From assembly GCA_016178595.1 (NCBI GenBank), contig JACOSY010000013.1:62001-126000 (forward strand): DNA of 64,000 bases, written 5' to 3'. Of the stretch, positions 8,288 through 17,336 are shown piece after piece. Below the pieces are notes generated by a model. The model made no database searches and was not told the origin of the DNA. It was given only the letters and a program-made list of their open reading frames with translations. A program made the translations under genes and the position numbers. Origin of the DNA: Ignavibacteria bacterium (GTDB lineage Bacteria > Bacteroidota > Ignavibacteria > UBA10030 > SZUA-254). The first letter of the stretch is position 1. Each line of letters begins with the position of its first letter.

Positions 8288-9502
8288 ATGTCAATACCAT
8301 CATCCGTTGCAAACGACAGTCGCCCATTCCGGATTCTTCCCGTCATCATTGTCTCGCAGTTTGCCGGAACATCGCTCTGGTTCGCAAGCAACGCCATCGT
8401 GCCCGATCTCCAGCGCGCATGGAACCTGCCTCCCGATGCCGTCGCAACAATGACATCGGCCGTTCAACTCGGCTTTATCCTTGGAACTCTTGCCTCTGCT
8501 TTCTTCACGATCTCCGATCGCTTTTCTCCACGACTGATTTTTTTCCTTTCCTCACTCCTTGGCGCGGGGTTCAATCTTCTCCTCGCCTTTTCTGCAGGCA
8601 AGTACTCGACGTTCCTTCTCCTGCGATTTCTCATCGGGATTTCTCTTGCAGGCATTTACCCGGTCGGGATGAAGATCGCTTCGGGTTGGTACCGGCTGGG
8701 GCTTGGCAACGCACTCGGGTTCCTCGTCGGCGCGCTTGTGCTCGGCACGTCGTTCCCGCATCTCATCCGAAGTCTGGGCGCTCACCTTGCATGGCAAGAC
8801 GTTCTTCTATCGGTTTCGGCGATCGCCGCCGCTGGCGGAGTGCTGATGGCACTTCTCGTACCAGATGGACCGCATCTCACCCGGGGGGTGCGATTCTCTG
8901 TGAAGGCGCTTCCGGCAATTTTCCGCTCGCGCGACCTGCGTGCGGCAGCGTTCGGCTACTTCGGACACATGTGGGAACTCTATACGTTCTATGCGTTCGT
9001 TCCTCTCCTTCTGAGCGTCTATGCATCTATGCACCCGCAAAGCGTCACCAACGTTTCGTTCTGGTCGTTCTGCACGATAGCCGCAGGAAGTATTGGATGT
9101 GTCGGCGGGGGAATTCTTTCCAACTTTTTTGGAAGCGCGCGAGTTGCGTGGACACAACTGTTTGCATCCGGACTTCTCTGTCTCTGCTCGCCGTTTCTTT
9201 TCGTGTTGCCGACGGAACTCTTTCTCCTGCTATTGCTCCTATGGGGTCTTGCGGTCGTCGGTGATTCGCCGCAGTTCTCGACACTCGTCGCGCGCTACGC
9301 TCCACCGGAGCTTGTCGGCTCAGCGCTGACGATCAGCAACAGCATCGGCTTTGCGATTACGATCGTCAGCATTTCAGTGATATCGTCGCTGTCGCAGACT
9401 ATCATGATACGATATCTCTTCGTGCTTCTGGCGCCCGGGCCAATACTTGGGTTGATTGCTTCATCTCGCCTCGTCTTTCGTCGAATGAAAAAACTTTCAT
9501 GA
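8288..9502 (+). CDS. Major facilitator superfamily transporter
   Basis: 404 residues with about twelve hydrophobic membrane segments and two six-helix halves joined near residue 200. The stretch RFLIGISLAGIYPVGMKIASGW resembles the helix 4-5 region of anion/cyanate-type MFS porters, and TSLWFASNAIVPDL lies in helix 1. Substrate cannot be named. Start at the ATG 8288; a GTG two codons upstream is possible. The downstream glycosyltransferase and DMT genes lie 55 and 63 bases apart in the same direction and may share its transcript. Confidence 0.85.
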   Translation: MSIPSSVANDSRPFRILPVIIVSQFAGTSLWFASNAIVPDLQRAWNLPPDAVATMTSAVQLGFILGTLASAFFTISDRFSPRLIFFLSSLLGAGFNLLLAFSAGKYSTFLLLRFLIGISLAGIYPVGMKIASGWYRLGLGNALGFLVGALVLGTSFPHLIRSLGAHLAWQDVLLSVSAIAAAGGVLMALLVPDGPHLTRGVRFSVKALPAIFRSRDLRAAAFGYFGHMWELYTFYAFVPLLLSVYASMHPQSVTNVSFWSFCTIAAGSIGCVGGGILSNFFGSARVAWTQLFASGLLCLCSPFLFVLPTELFLLLLLLWGLAVVGDSPQFSTLVARYAPPELVGSALTISNSIGFAITIVSISVISSLSQTIMIRYLFVLLAPGPILGLIASSRLVFRRMKKLS

Positions 9503-9557
9503 TCTCTCGCGTGTGCCCGCCTGATTTTTCACCGACAAATCTGTACATTGCATTTCA

Positions 9558-10898
9558 ATGGATGTAAAGAATAGCTCGAACGTGTGGCTTGTTGCCGCCG
9601 ATATGGGATACGGACATTTGCGGGCAGTTTATCCGTTGATGCATTTCGCAAAAGGAGGTATGATCACTGCCGGTGTGGATGATGGCGCCTCGGAAGCCGA
9701 GCAACGATTATGGTCGTGGGTGATGCGTATCTATGCCGCATTCTCCCGGGCGAGCAGCGTTCCGCTCATCGGCAGACAACTCTTCAGTCTGCTCGATCGA
9801 ATCCAGCGGATTCCACCGAACATTTCCGGACGGAATCTTTCCGAGCCGGCGTTTCAGATCTCTTTGTTGGAAAGGCTTATCTCACAAGGTCTATGCTCGG
9901 GAATACTGGAGAAGATTAACACGAACCGCCTGCCGTTGGTGACGTCTTTCTACGCTCCGGCCATTGCTGCCGATCTCGCCGGATACAATCCCGTCTACTG
10001 CATTATCTGCGATGCAGAGATACATCGCGTGTGGGTTGCACGCTCACCGAAACAGAGCCGCATCGTCTACTTCGTGCCGTGCGAGCGTGCCGCGGAACGG
10101 CTCCTGGCATACGGTGTTCCGTCAGAAAAAATCTTGCTTATCGGCTTCCCCCTCCCCCATGAACTCCTTGGTGGACAAAATCTATCAACATTACAGTCGG
10201 ATTTCGGACAACGGCTGCTGCATCTCGATCCGAACCGTATAGTTCTTACGGAACATCAAGCCTTGATCGAAGAACGAATCGGACGAGAGAGCCTTGCCGT
10301 GAAGAATGCCCGTCCACTCACCATCACGTATGCCGTTGGCGGCGCAGGCGCTCAGAAAGAAATTGGCGAGAAGATTGCACGAAGTCTCGCCGGAAAATTA
10401 GCCGACGGCTCCGTAAAACTCAGCCTCGTCGCCGGACTGCACGCGACTGCGCGCGACTTCTTCAATGCCGTGAAGAGTACCATCGCACCTCATTCCAACA
10501 ATATTGAGATCGTTTATGGAAAAACCTTCAACGAGTACGTCCACCACTTCAATAACATCCTTCATGAGACGGATATTCTCTGGACGAAGCCGAGCGAGCT
10601 GTCGTTCTACTCTGCGCTCGGCATTCCGATCATCATGTCGCCACCACTCGGCTCGCAGGAAGATTACAACCGACGCTGGTTGTTGGAGATCGGTGCCGGC
10701 ATAGATCAGCAGAATCCGCTGCACACTGACCGGTGGCTCTTCGAGATGATCACAAGCGGCGAGCTTGCCAAAGCCGCGTTGGCCGGATATTCGAAGGTAC
10801 GGAAACTCGGGACGTACGCCATTGCTGACGTTATTGCGAATGGAACTGTTTCGGCGGAGGAATCCTTGCCGCCACCACTTCCGTCTGTTGAGACTTGA
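9558..10898 (+). CDS. GT-B fold glycosyltransferase-like protein
   Basis: 446 residues. The N-terminus VWLVAADMGYGHLRA resembles the GGGHxxA loop of MGDG-synthase/MurG-type GT28 enzymes, and the C-terminal half carries the sugar-nucleotide-site pattern TKPSELSFYSALGIPIIMSPPLGSQEDYN, where these enzymes select a donor. TYAVGGAGAQKEIG marks the start of the second Rossmann domain. Probably a cytosolic, membrane-associated enzyme acting on a lipid or envelope precursor; the acceptor is unknown. Lies between two transporters in the same direction. Confidence 0.7.
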   Translation: MDVKNSSNVWLVAADMGYGHLRAVYPLMHFAKGGMITAGVDDGASEAEQRLWSWVMRIYAAFSRASSVPLIGRQLFSLLDRIQRIPPNISGRNLSEPAFQISLLERLISQGLCSGILEKINTNRLPLVTSFYAPAIAADLAGYNPVYCIICDAEIHRVWVARSPKQSRIVYFVPCERAAERLLAYGVPSEKILLIGFPLPHELLGGQNLSTLQSDFGQRLLHLDPNRIVLTEHQALIEERIGRESLAVKNARPLTITYAVGGAGAQKEIGEKIARSLAGKLADGSVKLSLVAGLHATARDFFNAVKSTIAPHSNNIEIVYGKTFNEYVHHFNNILHETDILWTKPSELSFYSALGIPIIMSPPLGSQEDYNRRWLLEIGAGIDQQNPLHTDRWLFEMITSGELAKAALAGYSKVRKLGTYAIADVIANGTVSAEESLPPPLPSVET

Positions 10899-10961
10899 CA
10901 CTCCCCACAGGTATGCTTAACTTCTTATCCTTGTATACTATTATGGAGCATTGATTCTATC

Positions 10962-12050
10962 ATGTGGAAAACAACCGAAGGCAGCACGGGGAGACTCATT
11001 CAGCTTTGTGTGGGATATTTTATTTTTTATGTCATCACCGGCATCAGCGCCAAATATTTTACGCCCAGCGGCGCTGCCGTCTGTTTGAACATGGAGCAGA
11101 TCGCCTACATGGCGTACAACACGCTTGGCGGTATGGTGACCGCCCTGCTCGTCGTGCTCGTGAAAGGATGGTACAAACTCCGATCGAATAGAATGATCAC
11201 GGTAGTCGGGCTTTCCCTTCCTGAAGAGATTTCCTACATCATTCCCTCGGGATTCATGACCGCAATAATCATTCCCGCCACCACGTTGATGTACACGTTC
11301 CGGGGAATGTCGGTGATGGTGGCAATGGTGATTATGCGTGCAAGCGTCATCGTGATCAGCCGGCTGGTGGATTCCGTTCAGGGTGCGCAAGGAATCTTAC
11401 AAAAGAAAGTGTACAAGGAAGAAAACATTGCCGTCGGCTTTGCGCTTCTTGCTGCGGGCGTCAATCTCTTCTGGGTGCAGCCGGGTGATTTCGATTTTCT
11501 ACAAAACACCGCCGCAGTTGTTATCCTGTCGAGCTACATCGTCGCGTACGCGATCCGCATCTACATCATGAACTATTTCAAGAACACGCGCGCGAAAGGC
11601 GTGCCGCTCGATAACAACGGATTCTTCGGCCTCGAACAGATATTTGCGTTCATTTCCGTCATGCTGTTGACGATTCTTTTCTTCAATGCGCAGGATTGGT
11701 TCGGCTGGAATGCGTCACAGGTTCTTCTTTTCAAAACGTCCATCGTTGAGCCGCAACCGCTGTGGGGATGGGCGGTTGTGAGTGGAACGGCGTTCGGGAT
11801 CGTCGCGTTCTTCTCGGTCTTTCTCTTCATGTTCAAAGGACGCACCGCGACGTTTGCCGGTCTGGTCAATCGCTTGACGTCGTTGGCGGCAGGAACTGTC
11901 GCTACGCTCTTCTCGGCGTTTCTGCTCGGCGCGAAGTTTCCGAAAGTGCACGAATGGATCGCGCTGGTATTTATACTTGTTGCCGTTGCGTTTCTTTCGA
12001 TTGCCGAGCGGAAGCGGACGGCGGAGCTTGCGAAGGCGAGCACGGCGTAG
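10962..12050 (+). CDS. DMT/EamA-like multi-spanning permease
   Basis: 362 residues with about ten membrane helices in two halves and a positively charged C-terminus (AERKRTAEL). The helix pattern and the repeated half structure suggest the drug/metabolite transporter superfamily, but no motif fixes the substrate. Follows the glycosyltransferase by 63 bases, so a joint envelope-related job is possible. Confidence 0.6.
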   Translation: MWKTTEGSTGRLIQLCVGYFIFYVITGISAKYFTPSGAAVCLNMEQIAYMAYNTLGGMVTALLVVLVKGWYKLRSNRMITVVGLSLPEEISYIIPSGFMTAIIIPATTLMYTFRGMSVMVAMVIMRASVIVISRLVDSVQGAQGILQKKVYKEENIAVGFALLAAGVNLFWVQPGDFDFLQNTAAVVILSSYIVAYAIRIYIMNYFKNTRAKGVPLDNNGFFGLEQIFAFISVMLLTILFFNAQDWFGWNASQVLLFKTSIVEPQPLWGWAVVSGTAFGIVAFFSVFLFMFKGRTATFAGLVNRLTSLAAGTVATLFSAFLLGAKFPKVHEWIALVFILVAVAFLSIAERKRTAELAKASTA

Positions 12051-12117
12051 AAATCCGAAGGATAGGACACGAGCATGTATGTTGTGCTAAGGGTTTCTGA
12101 TTGATTTGGAGGAATCA

Positions 12118-12960
12118 ATGAAGTATGATGAAATCGGTTGTTGGTCAGAGATTAAGCTCGACATAATTCGTGAGTATGCCGCAGCGTATTCCAGGATCCT
12201 CACGGTGCAAGACCATCCCCCTCTGAGGCACGTCTACATCGATGGATTCTCAGGTTCTGGATTTCACGTCGCAAAGGGCACAATGGATCTCATTTGGGGA
12301 TCACCCACAAGTGTCCTTCTGGTAAGTCCGCCCTTCAAGGAATATCACTTCATCGACCTCGACAAAGGAAACATTGAAATGCTTGAGGAACAGGTGCGCA
12401 GCCGAACGCAGGGTCATTACAACGCGGACTCGGTTCACTTCTACAATGCAGATTGCAACAAGGTTTTGCTCTCGACAGTGTTTCCGAAGGTGAGATATGA
12501 GGACTATGTACGTGCGCTTTGTCTCCTTGATCCCTACGGCCTACACCTTGATTGGCAGGTTATCAAAACGGCCGGTCGGATGAAGTCAGTTGAGATTTTT
12601 CTCAACTTTCCCATAATGGATATCAACCGCAACGTGCTTCGTCGCGATCCAACAACGGCCGATCAGAAACAGGTTGAGCGTCTCAATCGATACTGGGGAG
12701 ATGATTCTTGGAAACTGGTCGCCTATGACACCCACGAAAATCTCTTTGGGTTTCAGGAGAAAACTGACAACATTACCATCGCACGTGCATTTCAAGCAAG
12801 GCTAAAGGAAGTTGCAGGATTCAATTATGTTCCCGACCCTATTCCGATGCGGAACAGCAACTACGCTACTCTCTACTACCTTTTCTTTGCCTCGCAGAAG
12901 CCTGTCGCGGCTGAGATTGTAAGACAGATCTTCGACAAGTATCGTTATTGGAAGGGTTGA
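12118..12960 (+). CDS. tcmP: Three-Cys-motif partner protein (TcmP)
   Basis: 280 residues. Start at 12118, preceded by GGAGG; a TTG at 12106 would use the ribosome site as codons. Family hallmarks are YIDGFSGSG near residue 43, FIDLDKGNIEML, LCLLDPYGLHLDW and VEIFLNFPIMDINRN. The DGFSGSG loop and the acidic turn that follows resemble a class-I methyltransferase nucleotide site, so SAM binding is plausible but unproved. The gene ends one base before the Gp37/Gp68-family gene, the partner after which the family is named. Biochemical function of the pair is not established to my knowledge. Confidence 0.85.
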   Translation: MKYDEIGCWSEIKLDIIREYAAAYSRILTVQDHPPLRHVYIDGFSGSGFHVAKGTMDLIWGSPTSVLLVSPPFKEYHFIDLDKGNIEMLEEQVRSRTQGHYNADSVHFYNADCNKVLLSTVFPKVRYEDYVRALCLLDPYGLHLDWQVIKTAGRMKSVEIFLNFPIMDINRNVLRRDPTTADQKQVERLNRYWGDDSWKLVAYDTHENLFGFQEKTDNITIARAFQARLKEVAGFNYVPDPIPMRNSNYATLYYLFFASQKPVAAEIVRQIFDKYRYWKG

Positions 12961-12961
12961 C

Positions 12962-13717
12962 ATGGCGACAGTCTCTAACATCGAATGGACGGAAATGACC
13001 TGGAACCCAGTCACCGGTTGTTCCAAGGTCAGTGCAGGCTGCAAGCATTGTTACGCAGAGACAATGGCGAAGCGCTTGAAAGCCATGGGCGTGTATCGCT
13101 ACCGCAACGGCTTCAAGGTGACGCTGCAGCCGGACCTCATCGATGCACCGTTGAGATGGAGACAGCCGAGGATCGTGTTTGTCAACTCCATGAGCGACCT
13201 GTTCCATGAAGACGTCCCGCTCGAATACATTCAGCGCGTCTTCGAAACAATGGATCGGTGTCCGCAGCACACGTTCCAGATTCTCACAAAGAGAAGTGAA
13301 CGACTTCGTGCAGTCTCATCAAAACTTCCCTGGCCGGCAAATGTCTGGATGGGCGTGAGTGTCGAAGACCAGCGAGTACTTCATCGCATCTCAGACCTTG
13401 CGCAAGTGCCTGTTGCGGTGCGCTTCCTCTCATGCGAGCCGCTCATCGGCCCACTCGACGATTTACTGCTCGATGGAATTCATTGGGTGATCGTCGGCGG
13501 TGAATCCGGTCCGGGAGCCCGGCCTATGAAAAGAGAATGGGTAACGTCAATTCACCGACAGTGCCGCACTGCAAGAATTCCGTTCTTCTTCAAGCAATGG
13601 GGTGGAGTACGAAAAGACCTGACCGGTCGCGAACTCTACGGTCGAACCTACGATGGCATGCCTCCAATTATAATTCCAGCGACAGACATCTCCCAGCGGG
13701 AATTTGTTACTGCTTGA
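12962..13717 (+). CDS. Phage Gp37/Gp68 family (DUF5131) three-Cys-motif protein
   Basis: 251 residues. Near the N-terminus, TWNPVTGCSKVSAGCKHCYAE contains a Cx6Cx2C motif, reminiscent of but different from the Cx3Cx2C [4Fe-4S] site of radical SAM enzymes. Further family marks are VNSMSDLFHEDVP, FQILTKR, VWMGVSVE, RFLSCEPLIGPL, VIVGGESGPGARPM and FFFKQWGG. These proteins are common in phages and mobile regions. Cotranscribed with tcmP (one base apart). A radical-SAM-like modification enzyme is the leading guess. Confidence 0.88.
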   Translation: MATVSNIEWTEMTWNPVTGCSKVSAGCKHCYAETMAKRLKAMGVYRYRNGFKVTLQPDLIDAPLRWRQPRIVFVNSMSDLFHEDVPLEYIQRVFETMDRCPQHTFQILTKRSERLRAVSSKLPWPANVWMGVSVEDQRVLHRISDLAQVPVAVRFLSCEPLIGPLDDLLLDGIHWVIVGGESGPGARPMKREWVTSIHRQCRTARIPFFFKQWGGVRKDLTGRELYGRTYDGMPPIIIPATDISQREFVTA

Positions 13718-13950
13718 GAATTACCGTAGTACGCCCCCTGTCCACTCGTTTTCTTCTAGTCTCCTTTTTTGCCTCTCCATGCCCATTTCGTATATTCTCT
13801 CCGCCCACCACGGGCATTATCAACGATTCCGTTCTTCATCATGACTTTTCGTTCAAGCGGTTTTCCGATTCATCGTCAAACATTCGTTCTGCTGAACCGT
13901 ACATAACATATTCCTGAATCCACTCTACCTTCACACTACCGGAGTTTTCC

Positions 13951-16900
13951 ATGAAGATAGTTACTTTCGTCGCGTTACTCGCAATCATTCTCGCCGCAGG
14001 AATACATGCGCAGGAGGAATCGCGCCTTCTCCGCTTTCCCGCGATATCCGACAACCAGATCGTCTTCACGTACGCGGGCGACCTGTACACCGTCGCCTCG
14101 GCGGGCGGAGTCGCGCGTAAGATAACGAACCACGAAGGCTTCGAAATGTTCCCCCGTTTCTCTCCCGACGGGAAGTGGATCGCGTTCACCGGCCAGTACG
14201 ACGGCAACACCGAGGTCTACGTGATTCCATCGTCCGGCGGAGTGCCGCGCAGGCTCACATACACCGCAACGCTTGGCCGCGACGACGTTTCGGATCGCAT
14301 GGGTCCCAACAACATCGTGATGGGATGGAAGCACGACAACAAAACGATCGTCTTCCGCTCGCGCATGCGGGTGTTCAACGATTTCAAGGGACAACTTTTT
14401 ACGGTTACTCTTGACGGCGACATCCCGCAGCAGCTTCCGCTGCCGCGCGGCGGGTTCTGTTCCTACTCTCCCGACGATTCAAAGCTCGTGTACAATCGCA
14501 TCTTCCGCGAGTTCCGCACCTGGAAACGCTATCGCGGTGGATTAACGGACGACGTCTGGATCTACGACTTTGCGACGAAGACCACCGAGAACATCACCGA
14601 TAATTCCGCCGGCGACATCATCCCCATGTGGAGTGGCAACCGGATTTACTTCCTCTCCGACCGCGACTCGGTCAAGCGCTTCAATCTCTATGTCTACGAC
14701 CTGCAGACGAAACAGACCCGCCAGCTCACCACCTTCACCGAGTATGACTGCAAGTTTCCCTCGCTCGGGAACAATGCAATCGTTTTCGAAAACGGCGGAT
14801 ACATTTATAAATTCGACCTTGCGACCGAGCAGGCAGCCAATGTCCCGATTCAGGTTGAGGACGACCTGCTTGGCGGGCGGGGCGGCATTATCAAAGTCGG
14901 CGAGACGACAACGAATTATGAAATCTCGCCCGATGGCAAGCGAGCATTGTTCGGAGCGCGCGGAGATGTCTTTACTGTTCCCGCAAAGTTCGGTCCCACC
15001 CGCAACCTCACGGGAACGCCCGGCATTCACGAACGCAACTCAAAATGGTCTCCGGATGGCAAATGGATTTCCTACATCTCCGACGCTACGGGCGAGGATG
15101 AGATCTGGATCGTTCCGCAGGACGGCTCGGCAGCACCCACGCAGATTACGACGGGGGACGATACGTACATGTACCAGCCCAAGTGGTCGCCCGACAGCAA
15201 GAAACTCCTCTATGCCGACAAGAAGCTGAGGCTCCGGTATGTCGATGTATCGACGAAGACGATCACCGAAGTTGCAAAAGCGGAGGCATTCGAGTTCAAC
15301 GACTATGTCTGGTCCCCCGACAGCAAGTGGATCGCGTTCGTCAAACCCGAAGTCGAGGTGATGAATAAGGTCTATCTCTACTCGCTCGACAAGGTGGAGA
15401 CGATCGAGGCAACCGACGGATGGTACACCTCGTCGGATCCTGCATTCAGCTCCGATGGAAAATTCCTCTACTTCGTTTCCAGCCGTGACTTCAACCCGAC
15501 CTTCAGCCAGACGGAATTCGATCAGGCGTACATCGACATGTCGCGCATATACTTCGTCACGCTTGCAAAGTCAGTCGATTCTCCCTTCAAGCCGAAAAGC
15601 GACGAGGTATCGATAAAAGAAGAGGCGAAAAAATCGGACGAGTCTGATAAAAAGAAAGACGATAAGAAGGATGAAAAGAAAGAAGCTCCCGTCGTCGTCA
15701 AAGTCGACGCTGAAGGAATCAAGGGACGAATTGCAGCGTTACCGATTACTGCCGCAAACTACCGGGACGTTGTCTCCGTCGGCACCAATCTCTATTATAT
15801 CCGACAGGGAAGCAAGGACGAGAAATCTCAGCTCATGATGTACGACTTCGGCGAGCTGAAGGAAACAAACATCGGCGAAGTAGACGGCTTTGAGATCTCC
15901 ACCGATCAAAAAAAGATCCTTGTCGGAAAGGATCGCTCATACTACATCATGGACGTTCCGAAAGCGAAGGCGGAACTAAAGGATAAGCTGGATCTCTCCG
16001 GAATGGAAGTAACTCTCGATCGCCGGGCGGAGTGGACGCAGATTTACAACGAGTGCTGGCGCCAGATGAAGTACTTCTTCTACGCGCCGAACATGCACGG
16101 CGTCGACTGGGACGCTATGAAGCGCAAGTATGAACCGTTGGTCCCGTTCGTGAACAACCGCGCCGACCTCACGTACATCATCGGTGAAATGATCGGCGAG
16201 TTATCGATCGGCCACACCTACGTCGGAGGCGGCGACCTGCCGAAGCCGAAGCGACTCCAGACAGGATTGCTCGGTGCACAACTGGAGCGCGATCCGCAGT
16301 CGAAGTACTACACGATCGTCAAGATCCTGAAGGGCTACAACTGGGAGAAAGGCACACGCAGCCCGCTCACGGAGATCGGCGTCAATGCCAGCGAGGGAGA
16401 CTACATCATCGCCGTCAACGGCAAGCCGACCAGTGCGATGAAGAATATCTACGAGGCGCTGATCAATACAGTCGATAAGCAGGTGCGATTGACTCTGAAC
16501 TCGAAACCGCAAAAGGAAGGATCACGTGATGTCGTAGTCGTGCCCGTTGCCGACGAAGCAAATCTCTATTACCAGAACTGGGTTGAAGGAAATATCAGGA
16601 AGGTCGACGAAGCAACGAAAGGGAAAGTCGGTTACATCCACGTGCCCGACATGGGAGCGCACGGACTGGACGAATTCGTCCGCCGCTTCTATCCTCAGCT
16701 CCGCAAGAAAGCTCTTATCGTCGACGTGCGCGGCAATGGAGGAGGCTTCGTCTCGCAACTGTTGATCGAACGGCTGCGAAGGGAGATGCTGATGGTAACG
16801 ATGGCTCGCAACACCGTCCAGAGTCCCGACCCCAGCGATATGCTTCTTGGACCAAAAATCTGTCTCATCGATGAATTCTCTGCATCCGATGGCGATATCT

Positions 16901-17223
16901 TTCCCTATCGCTTTCGAAAGTCCGGGCTCGGCAAGCTCGTAGGCAAGCGCACGTGGGGCGGAGTGGTCGGCATCCGAGGCACCTTGCCGTTGTTGGATGG
17001 CGGTTTTCTGAATAGACCCGAATTCTCACGCTACGACGATGAGGGAAAGTGGGTCATTGAAGGACATGGTGTCGATCCCGACGTCGTCGTTGATAATGAT
17101 CCTGCCAAAGAGTTCGCCGGTACGGACGAACAGCTGAACAAAGGAATCGAGTTGATCATGGAAGAGCTGAATACAAAGGAGAAGTCGTTGCCGCCGATTC
17201 CTGAATTCCCGATCAAGCGATAG
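13951..17223 (+). CDS. Tricorn-type serine protease (S41B), exported
   Basis: 1090 residues, close to the 1071 of archaeal tricorn. A signal peptide ends near IHAQ. Then come WD40/TolB-like blades forming the beta-propellers (repeated SPDGKWI, SPDSKKL), a Lys/Asp/Glu-rich linker at about 550-590, a PDZ-like part (about 770-860) and the S41 core. The probable nucleophile is the second Ser of SASDGD at about 979 and the catalytic His is in NMHGVD at about 716. Unlike archaeal tricorn it is probably periplasmic. Likely role is degrading peptides released by other proteases. Ends at a strong bidirectional terminator facing mfd. Confidence 0.93.
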   Translation: MKIVTFVALLAIILAAGIHAQEESRLLRFPAISDNQIVFTYAGDLYTVASAGGVARKITNHEGFEMFPRFSPDGKWIAFTGQYDGNTEVYVIPSSGGVPRRLTYTATLGRDDVSDRMGPNNIVMGWKHDNKTIVFRSRMRVFNDFKGQLFTVTLDGDIPQQLPLPRGGFCSYSPDDSKLVYNRIFREFRTWKRYRGGLTDDVWIYDFATKTTENITDNSAGDIIPMWSGNRIYFLSDRDSVKRFNLYVYDLQTKQTRQLTTFTEYDCKFPSLGNNAIVFENGGYIYKFDLATEQAANVPIQVEDDLLGGRGGIIKVGETTTNYEISPDGKRALFGARGDVFTVPAKFGPTRNLTGTPGIHERNSKWSPDGKWISYISDATGEDEIWIVPQDGSAAPTQITTGDDTYMYQPKWSPDSKKLLYADKKLRLRYVDVSTKTITEVAKAEAFEFNDYVWSPDSKWIAFVKPEVEVMNKVYLYSLDKVETIEATDGWYTSSDPAFSSDGKFLYFVSSRDFNPTFSQTEFDQAYIDMSRIYFVTLAKSVDSPFKPKSDEVSIKEEAKKSDESDKKKDDKKDEKKEAPVVVKVDAEGIKGRIAALPITAANYRDVVSVGTNLYYIRQGSKDEKSQLMMYDFGELKETNIGEVDGFEISTDQKKILVGKDRSYYIMDVPKAKAELKDKLDLSGMEVTLDRRAEWTQIYNECWRQMKYFFYAPNMHGVDWDAMKRKYEPLVPFVNNRADLTYIIGEMIGELSIGHTYVGGGDLPKPKRLQTGLLGAQLERDPQSKYYTIVKILKGYNWEKGTRSPLTEIGVNASEGDYIIAVNGKPTSAMKNIYEALINTVDKQVRLTLNSKPQKEGSRDVVVVPVADEANLYYQNWVEGNIRKVDEATKGKVGYIHVPDMGAHGLDEFVRRFYPQLRKKALIVDVRGNGGGFVSQLLIERLRREMLMVTMARNTVQSPDPSDMLLGPKICLIDEFSASDGDIFPYRFRKSGLGKLVGKRTWGGVVGIRGTLPLLDGGFLNRPEFSRYDDEGKWVIEGHGVDPDVVVDNDPAKEFAGTDEQLNKGIELIMEELNTKEKSLPPIPEFPIKR

Positions 17224-17247
17224 AATATCTAATGAGCTGCTGACTCT

Positions 17248-17278
17248 ATGCCCCTCTCCGATTATTGGAGAGGGGCAT
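17248..17278. terminator. Bidirectional terminator between tricorn and mfd genes
   Basis: Twelve-base perfect arms ATGCCCCTCTCC and GGAGAGGGGCAT around a short AT loop, between convergent genes. The arm sequence belongs to the CCCTCTCC family seen in the spacer repeats. Confidence 0.8.
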
Positions 17279-17336
17279 TATGTTTCCAAAACGTCTCCAC
17301 TGTTCGCTTGCAGCGACAGTCTGTATGCCAGGAGCA

